This document shows positions 39,608-47,634 of a stretch of DNA of 47,634 bases, piece after piece. The stretch covers positions 1-47,634 of the forward strand of contig JAJONO010000033.1 in assembly GCA_021323535.1 (NCBI GenBank). The letters run 5' to 3'. The stretch is from Bacteroidota bacterium (GTDB lineage: Bacteria; Bacteroidota; Bacteroidia; B-17B0; Aurantibacillaceae). The position numbers and the translations under genes were made by a program. Each line of letters opens with the position of its first letter. The stretch's first letter is position 1. The notes under the pieces were generated by a model. It was not told where the DNA came from. It did no database searches and saw nothing but the letters and a program-made list of their open reading frames with translations.

Positions 39608-39866
39608 AAATATAATTTCTTAATTAAACGTATGTTTTGCTTTTATTTTCCATAGGCCGAAAATTGACGCTAATTGAAACTGAATTAAGATAGAATCCCC
39701 TGTGGAAAACCACCACTAAAAGTATTTTTCACAATAGAAAATTCTCTCCGCTAAAAAACGACTCTAGTTTTACCTGAGTACCTGGCTAGGTAGGCGTATA
39801 ATTGTTTGTTAATTAGGCTAATTTAAGTTATCTTGAGATTTCTGTGAATTGCCTTCTCTCCCTATC
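39608..39866 (+). other. Leader region of the cheR-cheB-hybrid kinase operon
   Basis: The 259 bases between recF and the CheR start contain no ORF or strong terminator. A short inverted repeat, TACCT-GGCT-AGGTA (39779-39792), preceded by another TACCTGAG, lies about 75 bases before the start and could be an operator. ATTGTTTG near 39801 is a weak -7 match. Nothing else is recognised. Confidence 0.35.
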
Positions 39867-40688
39867 GTGAATTCAGAATCGTCAGACATAGAAATTAACC
39901 TATTGCTTGAAGCAATTTATCAAAAATACGGCTACGACTTCAGGCAGTATTCCGAAGCACATATCCGCCGCCGGCTCACAAACAGGTTAATGCTTTCGGG
40001 GTTAAGCAGTATTTCCGAAATACAACACAATGTATTACACGATCCGGTATTCGCCTCCCAATTGCTCCAGGATCTTTCAATTACCGTCACCGAAATGTTC
40101 AGGGACCCTCCCTTTTATAAGTACATACGGGAAAACGTGATTCCTATTCTTAAGACTTATTCATTTATAAAAATATGGCACGCCGGCTGCTCTACGGGCG
40201 AAGAAGTGTACTCCATGGCCATACTACTGAAAGAAGAAGGATTATATGAAAGAAGTACTATTTACGCAACAGACTTTAATGAATTTGCACTTGACAAGGC
40301 GCGTGAGGGAATTTACGCTGCCGAAATCATGAAGGAATATACCTCAAATTATCAGCAGGCGGGTGGCAAAAAATCGTTTTCGGATTATTTCATCGCTGAT
40401 TACGACATGGCTATTATGGATCAATCATTAAAGAAACGCGTTGTATGGGCCAATCATAACCTGGTAACCGATAGTGTTTTTGCTGAAATGAATATGATCC
40501 TTTGCCGTAATGTTCTCATTTATTTTAACAGGGATCTTCAGAACCGGGTTCAGAAACTTTTCTTCGATAGTCTTACGAATGGAGGTATTCTCGCCCTGGG
40601 CTCTAAAGAAAGTTTACGTTTTAGTACGCTGGAGGACCATTACCAGGAGCTTGATAAAAAGTACAGGGTTTTTAAAAAGAAGTATTAA
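39867..40688 (+). CDS. cheR: CheR-type protein-glutamate methyltransferase
   Basis: 273 residues from GTG 39867; TTG 39849 is an alternative start and no ATG is available. It would transfer methyl groups from S-adenosylmethionine to glutamates of a receptor or receptor-like kinase. The N-terminal helical domain is LLLEAIYQKYGYDFRQYSEAHIRRRL. The SAM site is IKIWHAGCSTGEEVYSMAI, with TEMFRDPPFYKY before it and IYATDFNEFALDKAREG after. The C-terminal part has MILCRNVLIYFNRDLQNRV. No TPR tail is present. It is the first gene of a four-gene operon and CheB follows 19 bases later. No chemoreceptor, CheA or CheW gene is in the window, so the methylation target may be the kinase encoded downstream. 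Confidence 0.93.
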   Translation: MNSESSDIEINLLLEAIYQKYGYDFRQYSEAHIRRRLTNRLMLSGLSSISEIQHNVLHDPVFASQLLQDLSITVTEMFRDPPFYKYIRENVIPILKTYSFIKIWHAGCSTGEEVYSMAILLKEEGLYERSTIYATDFNEFALDKAREGIYAAEIMKEYTSNYQQAGGKKSFSDYFIADYDMAIMDQSLKKRVVWANHNLVTDSVFAEMNMILCRNVLIYFNRDLQNRVQKLFFDSLTNGGILALGSKESLRFSTLEDHYQELDKKYRVFKKKY

Positions 40689-40707
40689 AAAAACAGTTTA
40701 AAAAAAA

Positions 40708-41289
40708 ATGGCGCATAAATATAAAGCAATTGTTATGGGATGCTCGGCCGGTGGTCTATCTCTTATGAAAGAGCTTTTACCTGCTTTGCCATCAGACTTC
40801 ACTTTACCCATTATTATTGTTCAGCACATTTCAGCGAATTCGGATAATATATGGGTTCATCTGTTAAACACCATGAGCAGACTTCACATAAAAGAAATTA
40901 ACGAAAAAGATCTTATACAGCCGGGAAATGTTTATGTGGCGCCGCCCAATTATCATGTATTGGTTGAAAATGACGAAACCTTTTCGCTGAGTGTTGACGA
41001 AAAAGTAAATTATGCGCGCCCATCTATTGATGTACTTTTCGAATCGGCAAGTCACGTGTATAAAGATCAGCTGATCGGCATTGTCTTTACCGGTTCAAAT
41101 CATGACGGAGCAGCCGGCCTTCGAAAAATAAAGGAAGGAGGCGGCCTTACCATTGTTCAGGAACCATCCACGGCCGAGTATTCTTCGATGCCTTTGGCGG
41201 CCATTGCTGCAACCAAAACAGATCATATACTTCCGTTAGAAAAAATAATCCCGTTATTAATTAACTTATCAAACCCCATTCATCCATGA
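40708..41289 (+). CDS. cheB: CheB-type methylesterase domain protein without receiver
   Basis: 193 residues, consisting only of the esterase domain. The catalytic triad is visible: Ser13 in MGCSAGGLS, His40 in IIVQHISANSD, Asp133 in FTGSNHDGAAGL. VYVAPPNYHVLVE and ARPSIDVLFESAS are further family blocks. It would remove methyl groups added by CheR or deamidate glutamines. Classical CheB has an N-terminal receiver that restrains the esterase; that part is missing here, so the activity may be constitutive or controlled by partners. Its stop overlaps the start of the hybrid kinase gene (ATGA), showing translational coupling. Confidence 0.93.
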   Translation: MAHKYKAIVMGCSAGGLSLMKELLPALPSDFTLPIIIVQHISANSDNIWVHLLNTMSRLHIKEINEKDLIQPGNVYVAPPNYHVLVENDETFSLSVDEKVNYARPSIDVLFESASHVYKDQLIGIVFTGSNHDGAAGLRKIKEGGGLTIVQEPSTAEYSSMPLAAIAATKTDHILPLEKIIPLLINLSNPIHP

Positions 41290-44200
41290 ACTCATCCATC
41301 AAAAGTAAACTCATTGCCGGCTTTTCAATTATCCTGTTACTATTAGCCGGAATTGCTCTTTTAATGATCAATAAATTTTCGGAGACCAACGACAGGCTGG
41401 GAAATATTGTGAACGTATCCTCAAAAAAAATCAGTCTTTCAAACGAAATCCTCATTGGTGTCCTCGAAGTTGCACGTCACGAAAAAAACATCATTCTTGA
41501 AAAAGATCCTGTGAAAAAAGAATATTATAAAGACAGGATCTATGCCGGTTTAAAAATAGTAGAGGAAAAAACACCTGAACTTGAAGATCTTGTTGATGAA
41601 AAAGGCGGCAGGTTAATCGTAGATTTTAAAACCACATGGATAGGATACCGAAAAACACTCGATGAAATAATTACACTGGCCATGAAAGATGAGGACGCGA
41701 AAGCTTTTGAATTATCCATCAACAAAGGTCTTGTTACAAGAGATGAAGTAATTTCTATCATGAACAGACTCGTTGCAAAAAACAAATCTTCCATGGACGA
41801 CGATAAACTCGCTAACGATAAAAGTTATAGCGCGTCGCTTACACTTATTCTGATCATATTATTCGTTAGTTTCTTCGCAGCTGTAGGGATCGCTTTCTGG
41901 ATCATAAAAAGCATTACCTCCAGAATAGTATTTATGTCGGGAGAAGCGGAAAAAATAGCAAGTCGCGAATTTTCAGATCTCACATTACACGATCCTGTAA
42001 ACGATGAACTGAAACCTATCTTTAGTTCTCTTGTAAATATAAATAACAGCTTTAGTGAAATAACTACCAATGCCAACCTGGTTGCTTCCGGTAATTATTC
42101 TACTGATACGGTTCCAAGATCAGATAACGATCGCCTTGGAAATTCTCTTCGAAAAATGACCATTTCGCTTAGAGAAACAACCGCTGAAAATGAAAAACAT
42201 ACCTGGCTCACTACTGCGCAGAACCAATTAAACGAAAAACTCCGGGGAGACAAAACAACCGAGGAACTGTCGCTTACCATGATCACATTCTTATGTAATC
42301 ATGTACACGCCGACATTGGCGCGGTATTTTTATTTAACGAGCAAAGAACGTCTCTTTCTGTTGTGGGACAATACGCCTTTTCATCAGATCAAGGAAAGCA
42401 GGTCTTCCGGCCAGGTGAAGGATTGATCGGGCAAGCAGCGCTTGAACAAAAAATAATTCTTATGGAGAAGGTGCGGGAACAGGATATTACAGTAAGGTCG
42501 CTCACCATTGATGCAAAACCAGAACATATTATCATCATTCCGTTTTTATTCGAAGGACAAACACTCGGGGTGCTTGAATTAGGAAAACTCATGCCTTTTA
42601 CACCGGTGGAAAAAGAATTTCTTACTGCTGCTCCTGAAAGTATTGCCATAAGCATTAACTCAGCCATTTCCAGAAAAAAAATTCAGAACCTTCTTGAAGA
42701 AACCCAGGTGCAGAGTGAAGAGCTGCAGAGCCAGCAGGAAGAACTAAGACAAATGAACGAAGAGCTCGAAGAGCAGGCACAAAACCTGAAACAACAACAA
42801 GAAGAGCTTCAAATGACCAATGAAGAACTGGAAGAGCAAACACAAATGCTTGAGGCCAGGAACAAAGAAGTAGAAAACGCCCGTTCTGATATTGAACAAA
42901 AAACAAAACAACTCGAAATCAGTAGTAAATATAAATCCGAATTCCTTGCTAATATGTCGCACGAATTGCGAACACCGTTAAACAGTTTACTTATTCTTTC
43001 GCGCGACCTTGCTGATAACAAAAAGAAAAACCTCAACTCCGATCAGGTAGAAAGCGCTGAAATTATTAATAAAAGCGGTAACGACCTCCTGGCTCTAATT
43101 AATGAAGTGCTCGATCTCTCAAAGATCGAAGCAGGTAAAATGACACTTTCAGTTGAACGTATTTACCTGGAAGATTTCGTCAAGGCTATTCATATGGATT
43201 TTAAACACCAAGCAGATAAAAAGAACCTCTCCTTTGTAATTGATCTGGCCCCGGATCTTCCTGAAACAATACAATCAGACCTTCAGCGTCTCAACCAGAT
43301 CCTTAAAAATATTCTGTCAAACGCTATTAAATTTACAGATAAAGGAAGCATTAGTTTAAAGATCTTTAATCACACAGCGGGTACAATAGGCATTTCGGTA
43401 ACAGACACAGGCGTTGGTATCCCTGAAGAAAAACAGGCCGCTATCTTTGAAGCGTTTCAGCAAGCTGATGGGGGCACTTCCCGAAAATATGGCGGCACAG
43501 GGCTTGGACTTTCAATTTCACGTGAGCTCAGCAAACTACTTGGAGGAGAAATTCAGCTTGTAAGTATACCTGATAAAGGATCCACCTTTACCCTGATCAT
43601 TCCCACAGAATTATCGCCGGGAACAGAACATATTAAAATTCATAAAACTGTAAAATATCCATCTCCTTTAAAGCTGCATGTAAAAACCGATGAGTTTAAA
43701 AATTATCCTACCATAAAAGATGACAGGGAAAGTCTGGTACCCGGAGATAAAGTTGTTCTTATCATTGAGGACGATCTCAAATTTGCAACCGTTCTGTTAA
43801 GGCAATGTCATAGCAAAGGATTTAAATGTATTTCGGCGGCAACCGGTGAAGATGGATTATTACTTGCCGCAAAACATAAGCCACAGGCTATTATCCTGGA
43901 TATTGATCTGCCCGGCATCAATGGTCATAAAGTTCTTGCTGAGTTAAAGGCCAATCCTTCGGTGCGCCATATTCCGGTTCATATTGTTTCTGTGAACGAA
44001 CGAACGCTTGATCCTATCAAAGAAGGCGCGGTGGAATATCTGACCAAACCTGTAGATAAAAAACAAATGGAAGAAGCCTTTAACAGGATCGAGAACTTTA
44101 TCAGCAGGAAAATGAAAAACCTTCTGATCGTGGAAGATGATGTTAATTCAAGAAAAGCGATGAGAAAACTAATTGGCAATGGTGATGTGAAATGTTTTGA

Positions 44201-44918
44201 AGCCGGAACAGGTAAAGAAGCGCTGACATTATTCGGGGAAGAGCATATTGATTGCATCGTACTGGATATAGGACTCCCGGACATTAGTGGTTTTAATCTT
44301 ATTTATGAATTCGAAAAAATAAAGGAAGGTAAAATGCCGCCTATCATTATTTATACAGGCAAAGATCTTTCAAGGGAAGAAAATGACGAACTTCAAAAGT
44401 ACGCCGAAACAATTATCATTAAAGGTGTAAAATCTGAAGAACGGCTCCTTGATGAAACCGCTCTTTTCCTTCACCGTACCATCAGCGAACTTCCGGAATC
44501 GAAACAAAAAATAATCAACAACCTGTATGATAAGGAAATGATCTTTAATTCGAAAAAGATACTTGTAGTTGATGATGATATGCGCAACGTTTTTGCCTTA
44601 TCAAAGGTCCTTAAAGAAAAAGGGATGGAAATTATTAAAGCCGAAAACGGACGAATGGCGCTTGATGTCCTTGAAAAGAACAAACAGGTGGATCTTGTTC
44701 TCATGGACATTATGATGCCCGAGATGGATGGTTATGAAGCTATGCGGGAGATCAGAAAAAATCCGTCATGGAACAGGCTCCCTGTAATTGCGTTAACCGC
44801 TAAAGCCATGAAAGAGGACAGGCAAAAATGTATTGACGCCGGAGCGAACGATTATATAACAAAACCAGTAGATGTTGAGCGCCTTTTGACTTTAATGCGC
44901 GTTTGGCTAAGCAAGTAA
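41286..44918 (+). CDS. Hybrid histidine kinase: 4-helix sensor, HAMP, GAF, coiled coil, kinase, three receivers
   Basis: 1210 residues. Membrane helices at ~8-28 (LIAGFSIILLLLAGIALLM) and ~185-210 (LILIILFVSFFAAVGIAFWI) flank a ~155-residue helical periplasmic domain of the 4HB/CHASE3 kind. A HAMP region follows, then a GAF domain ~310-455 (ADIGAVFLFNEQRTSL, EGLIGQAALE). A long Gln/Glu coiled coil spans ~460-550 (LQSQQEELRQMNEELEEQ and the repeated QQEELQMTNEELEEQ). HisKA has phospho-acceptor His559 in NMSHELRTPLNS; the ATPase has DTGVGIP and GGTGLGLSIS. Three receivers carry Asp872, Asp994 and Asp1141. The coupling to CheR and CheB suggests the sensor or coil is reversibly methylated, which is inference. 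The architecture resembles the GacS-like multi-receiver kinases. Confidence 0.95.
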   Translation: MNSSIKSKLIAGFSIILLLLAGIALLMINKFSETNDRLGNIVNVSSKKISLSNEILIGVLEVARHEKNIILEKDPVKKEYYKDRIYAGLKIVEEKTPELEDLVDEKGGRLIVDFKTTWIGYRKTLDEIITLAMKDEDAKAFELSINKGLVTRDEVISIMNRLVAKNKSSMDDDKLANDKSYSASLTLILIILFVSFFAAVGIAFWIIKSITSRIVFMSGEAEKIASREFSDLTLHDPVNDELKPIFSSLVNINNSFSEITTNANLVASGNYSTDTVPRSDNDRLGNSLRKMTISLRETTAENEKHTWLTTAQNQLNEKLRGDKTTEELSLTMITFLCNHVHADIGAVFLFNEQRTSLSVVGQYAFSSDQGKQVFRPGEGLIGQAALEQKIILMEKVREQDITVRSLTIDAKPEHIIIIPFLFEGQTLGVLELGKLMPFTPVEKEFLTAAPESIAISINSAISRKKIQNLLEETQVQSEELQSQQEELRQMNEELEEQAQNLKQQQEELQMTNEELEEQTQMLEARNKEVENARSDIEQKTKQLEISSKYKSEFLANMSHELRTPLNSLLILSRDLADNKKKNLNSDQVESAEIINKSGNDLLALINEVLDLSKIEAGKMTLSVERIYLEDFVKAIHMDFKHQADKKNLSFVIDLAPDLPETIQSDLQRLNQILKNILSNAIKFTDKGSISLKIFNHTAGTIGISVTDTGVGIPEEKQAAIFEAFQQADGGTSRKYGGTGLGLSISRELSKLLGGEIQLVSIPDKGSTFTLIIPTELSPGTEHIKIHKTVKYPSPLKLHVKTDEFKNYPTIKDDRESLVPGDKVVLIIEDDLKFATVLLRQCHSKGFKCISAATGEDGLLLAAKHKPQAIILDIDLPGINGHKVLAELKANPSVRHIPVHIVSVNERTLDPIKEGAVEYLTKPVDKKQMEEAFNRIENFISRKMKNLLIVEDDVNSRKAMRKLIGNGDVKCFEAGTGKEALTLFGEEHIDCIVLDIGLPDISGFNLIYEFEKIKEGKMPPIIIYTGKDLSREENDELQKYAETIIIKGVKSEERLLDETALFLHRTISELPESKQKIINNLYDKEMIFNSKKILVVDDDMRNVFALSKVLKEKGMEIIKAENGRMALDVLEKNKQVDLVLMDIMMPEMDGYEAMREIRKNPSWNRLPVIALTAKAMKEDRQKCIDAGANDYITKPVDVERLLTLMRVWLSK

Positions 44919-44930
44919 TAAAAAAATAGC

Positions 44931-46061
44931 ATGGATAGAATACCAAAGATTTTGATCGTAGACGACAGACCCGAGAATCTTGTGGCCCTGGAAACGGTTT
45001 TGAAAGAACAGGATGTTGATATCATTAAGGCCACGAGCGGCAATGAGGCCCTGAAAGCAACGCTTCACCATAATTTCGCGCTGGCTCTGTTAGATATACA
45101 AATGCCCGAAATGGACGGTTATGAACTCGCCGGCATATTGCGTGAAGAAGAAAAAACATCACACCTTCCGTTCATATTTATTTCAGCAGTATATACTGAT
45201 AACCTGAATGTTTTTAAGGGTTATGAAAAAGGAGCCTTCAGTTTCATTACAAAACCTTTTCAACCCGAGATCCTTCTTAACAAAGTAAAATTCTTTATTG
45301 AAAAACATCAGCAGGAAATCGCGCTGTATGAACTAAATAAGAATCTGGAAAATAAAAATGCTGAGCTGATTGCGGTTAACCAGGAACTCGAAGCATTTAC
45401 CTACTCTGTTTCGCACGATTTAAGAGCGCCCTTGCGTGCCCTTACCGGCTATACGAATATTCTTAAAGAGGATTATGAAGAAAAAATTGATGATGAAGGA
45501 AAAAGGATCATCAATACGATCAGTAACAATGCTCTTAAAATGAATAATCTTGTAGACAGTTTACTAAATCTTTCACGGCTCGGTAAAAAAGAACTTAATA
45601 GGGTCGCCGTAAATATCAACATTCTTATCCGCGAGGTTCTTGAAGAACTTAAGTCGGACTACAACAGTAATGTAGTCTTTAAAATTGAGAAGTTGCCTCC
45701 TGTTATGGCCGACCGGGAACTGATAAAACAGGTATTTGTTAATCTTATTTCCAATGCAATAAAATATTCCTCGAAAAAAGAGCATCCGGTCATTGAGATT
45801 TATTGCACCGATAAGGGAGAAGAACTTGTATACTCTGTAAAGGACAATGGCGCTGGCTTTAACATGAACTACAGCAGCAAACTGTTTGGTGTTTTCCAGA
45901 GACTACACAATCAGGATGAGTTTAAAGGTGTAGGTGTTGGCCTGGCCACCGTGCAGAGGATCATTAACCGACATTATGGAAAAGTATGGGCAGAGGGAAA
46001 AGTTGATGAAGGCGCTACTTTCTCTTTTTCTTTACCGGTGGAACGAATGCAGTATACGTAA
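44931..46061 (+). CDS. Receiver-histidine kinase fusion protein
   Basis: 376 residues, cytoplasmic. An N-terminal receiver (ILIVDDRPENLVALETVL; phospho-acceptor Asp55 in LALLDIQMPEMDGYEL; Lys in SFITKPF) is joined by a coiled linker (ELNKNLENKNAELIAVNQELE) to a HisKA domain with His162 in YSVSHDLRAPLRAL. The ATPase has LISNAIKYSSKK, VKDNGAGFN and GVGVGLATVQRIINRHYG. It probably accepts phosphate from the hybrid kinase encoded 12 bases upstream and passes it on. No DNA-binding output is encoded in the operon, so the final target lies elsewhere. Confidence 0.94.
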   Translation: MDRIPKILIVDDRPENLVALETVLKEQDVDIIKATSGNEALKATLHHNFALALLDIQMPEMDGYELAGILREEEKTSHLPFIFISAVYTDNLNVFKGYEKGAFSFITKPFQPEILLNKVKFFIEKHQQEIALYELNKNLENKNAELIAVNQELEAFTYSVSHDLRAPLRALTGYTNILKEDYEEKIDDEGKRIINTISNNALKMNNLVDSLLNLSRLGKKELNRVAVNINILIREVLEELKSDYNSNVVFKIEKLPPVMADRELIKQVFVNLISNAIKYSSKKEHPVIEIYCTDKGEELVYSVKDNGAGFNMNYSSKLFGVFQRLHNQDEFKGVGVGLATVQRIINRHYGKVWAEGKVDEGATFSFSLPVERMQYT

Positions 46062-46074
46062 ATCCTGCTGCAAA

Positions 46075-46095
46075 TTTTAAGAACAAAACTTAAAA
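46075..46095. terminator. Weak AT-rich hairpin between convergent stops
   Basis: TTTTAAG (46075-46081) pairs with CTTAAAA (46089-46095) around a 7-base loop in the 47-base gap between the REC-kinase gene and asnS, which converge. Low GC makes it a weak terminator candidate. Confidence 0.3.
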
Positions 46096-46108
46096 AACGA
46101 AAGGCTTT

Positions 46109-47545
46109 CTAGAACTCGCAGTTATTTGGTGTTCTGGGGAATGCAATCACGTCGCGAATGTTTGTCATGCCCGTAACAAAAAGTACAAGTCGTTCAAACC
46201 CTAAACCAAAACCGGCATGTGGAACAGTTCCGAATCGACGGGTATCTAAATACCACCATAATTCTTCAACCGGAATGTTCATTTCCTTCATGCGTGTTTC
46301 CAGTTTTTCGAGACGCTCTTCACGCTGGCTTCCGCCAACGATCTCGCCAATTCCCGGGAAGAGAATGTCCATAGCGCGAACCGTTTTACCATCATCGTTC
46401 TGACGCATGTAAAACGCTTTTATGTTTTTAGGGTAATCGGTAAGGATTACAGGTTTTTTGAAATGCTTTTCTACCAGGTAACGTTCGTGTTCGCTCTGAA
46501 GATCAACTCCCCACTCATTCACAAGATATTGAAATTTCTTTTTCTTATTGTGATTGCTGTCACGCAAAATATCAATGGCCTCGGTGTAAGTAACACGTTC
46601 GAAATTATTATCGAGACAGAATTTTAATTTTTCGATCAGCGTTAATTCACTGCGTTCGTTCTGAGGTTTTTGTTTTTCCTCTTCTGTTAAACGCTGGCTC
46701 AGGAACTCAATATCTTCCATGTTGTTATCCATAGCGTATCTGATCACGTATTTCAAAAGATCTTCTGCAAGATCCATGTTGTCGTTCAGATCAAAGAAGG
46801 CCATTTCGGGTTCAATCATCCAGAATTCGGCTAAGTGACGGGGTGTATTGCTATTCTCGGCACGAAACGTTGGCCCGAATGTATAAATGTCGCTGAAGGC
46901 CATAGCGGCAAGTTCGCCTTCTAATTGTCCTGATACTGTAAGGTTCGCAGCTCTTCCGAAAAAGTCCTGTTTAAAATCAATCTCGCTTTTCTCGTTCTTA
47001 GGAAGGTTCATCATGTCAAGGTTCGTCACATGAAAGGTTTCCCCTGCTCCTTCAGCATCGCTGGCTGTGATGATAGGTGTATGGATGTATAAAAATCCTT
47101 TTTCGTTAAAGAATTTATGGATCGCGAAAGCCAGAGCGTTACGTAAACGGAACACCGCCCCAAACGTGTTGGTACGAAAACGCAGGTGAGCAATCTCGCG
47201 TAAATATTCAAGACTAGGTTTATTTTTTAGCTGCAATGGGTATTTATCAGGATCACTGTCGCCAAGAATTTCAACTGTTTTTGCCTGAACTTCTACTACT
47301 TGTCCTTTTCCCTGGGAGGCAATAAGCGTGCCGGTAACGCTGATAGAAGCGCTGGTGGTAATGCGTTTAAGGGTTTCTTCCGAAAGGCCCGCCTGCTCTA
47401 CTACCACCTGCAAATTATTATTCGTGCTGCCGTCGTTTAGCGCAATAAACATATTATTGCGAAAGCTTCTTACCCAACCTTTAACTGTAATTTCCTGGTT
47501 TTGCGGCGATGTTTTTAAAACATCTTTGATTCTTGCACGTTTCAT
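46109..47545 (-). CDS. asnS: Asparagine--tRNA ligase
   Basis: 478 residues, class II synthetase charging tRNA-Asn with asparagine. An N-terminal OB-fold anticodon domain ([22 protein letters not shown]) is followed by the class II core. This has [20 protein letters not shown], motif 2 in [21 protein letters not shown], and motif 3 in [19 protein letters not shown], ending [15 protein letters not shown]. The end [10 protein letters not shown] and [10 protein letters not shown]-type insertions separate it from aspartyl synthetases. Length fits the family. It converges on the REC-kinase gene with 47 bases between, and a promoter-like sequence lies 22 bases upstream. Confidence 0.97.
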   Translation of the reverse strand: MKRARIKDVLKTSPQNQEITVKGWVRSFRNNMFIALNDGSTNNNLQVVVEQAGLSEETLKRITTSASISVTGTLIASQGKGQVVEVQAKTVEILGDSDPDKYPLQLKNKPSLEYLREIAHLRFRTNTFGAVFRLRNALAFAIHKFFNEKGFLYIHTPIITASDAEGAGETFHVTNLDMMNLPKNEKSEIDFKQDFFGRAANLTVSGQLEGELAAMAFSDIYTFGPTFRAENSNTPRHLAEFWMIEPEMAFFDLNDNMDLAEDLLKYVIRYAMDNNMEDIEFLSQRLTEEEKQKPQNERSELTLIEKLKFCLDNNFERVTYTEAIDILRDSNHNKKKKFQYLVNEWGVDLQSEHERYLVEKHFKKPVILTDYPKNIKAFYMRQNDDGKTVRAMDILFPGIGEIVGGSQREERLEKLETRMKEMNIPVEELWWYLDTRRFGTVPHAGFGLGFERLVLFVTGMTNIRDVIAFPRTPNNCEF

Positions 47546-47566
47546 AATAAATTAAAAAATAGAGGT

Positions 47567-47597
47567 GCAAAGTTGCGAAAAATTTGAGGATTTTCAA
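47567..47597 (-). promoter_or_regulatory. Candidate promoter of asnS
   Basis: On the minus strand TTG (47595-47597) precedes CAACTTTG, followed by C, by about 19 bases, close to the Bacteroidota TTG-N19-TAnnTTTG consensus (one mismatch in the -7 box). The start codon lies about 20 bases beyond. Confidence 0.55.
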
Positions 47598-47634
47598 TAG
47601 ATGTGCTGCATTTTTATACCTTTGGGTATAATGA

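Overview
The window reads as chromosome of a free-living Bacteroidota bacterium. The evidence is five proteins with C-terminal type IX secretion (T9SS type A) sorting domains, Bacteroidota-type -7 boxes (TAnnTTTG) before several genes, LytS/LytTR and NarX/NarL type two-component pairs, CarboxypepD_reg domains on exported proteins, and a CheR-CheB-hybrid kinase operon. I see no phage, integrase, insertion sequence, CRISPR array, rRNA or tRNA. Genus cannot be read from the sequence.

Left part (1-15.4 kb), the exported giants. The first 4.9 kb is the 5' part of one very large minus-strand gene that runs off the left edge. It encodes a signal peptide, a Cys-rich N-terminal domain and at least 17 tandem ~80-residue Ig-like domains, with a second-order five-domain duplication. 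Next come two paralogous von Willebrand A / YfbK-like proteins flanking a tiny CarboxypepD_reg protein (minus strand). Divergent from them is an 1880-residue thioester alpha-2-macroglobulin lipoprotein.

Middle part (15.7-28.1 kb): a CHAP hydrolase, T9SS cargo proteins (one reduced to signal peptide plus sorting domain), a small basic lipoprotein, a phosphodiester glycosidase-like protein, and a LytTR regulator with a propeller-type LytS kinase. Between kinase and regulator sits an opposite-strand lipoprotein resembling the P1 head of SecD. Penicillin-binding protein 1C follows; in other bacteria it is the usual partner of alpha-2-macroglobulin.

Right part (28.2-47.6 kb): a NarL regulator / NarX kinase / multi-TM protein operon, a CPPYCP-tailed small protein, an aldo-keto reductase, a fructosamine kinase-like protein, T9SS cargo and a TerB-like protein. 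A cobalamin riboswitch with its own promoter lies ahead of a T9SS surface protein. Then come ribH, a TPR membrane protein, recF, the four-gene cheR-cheB-hybrid kinase-REC/kinase operon, and asnS.

Most intergenic gaps are short. Several longer ones carry dispersed, imperfect repeats (families resembling CACAGAG, CTTTGCG and CCCTGAGCGAAG...), and one such sequence appears to lie inside the 5' coding end of pbpC. The strongest leads are the riboswitch-controlled T9SS protein, the free-standing SecD-P1-like lipoprotein, the cargo-less T9SS protein, the VWA/alpha-2-macroglobulin divergent locus, and two terminator-like hairpins that abut downstream start codons.
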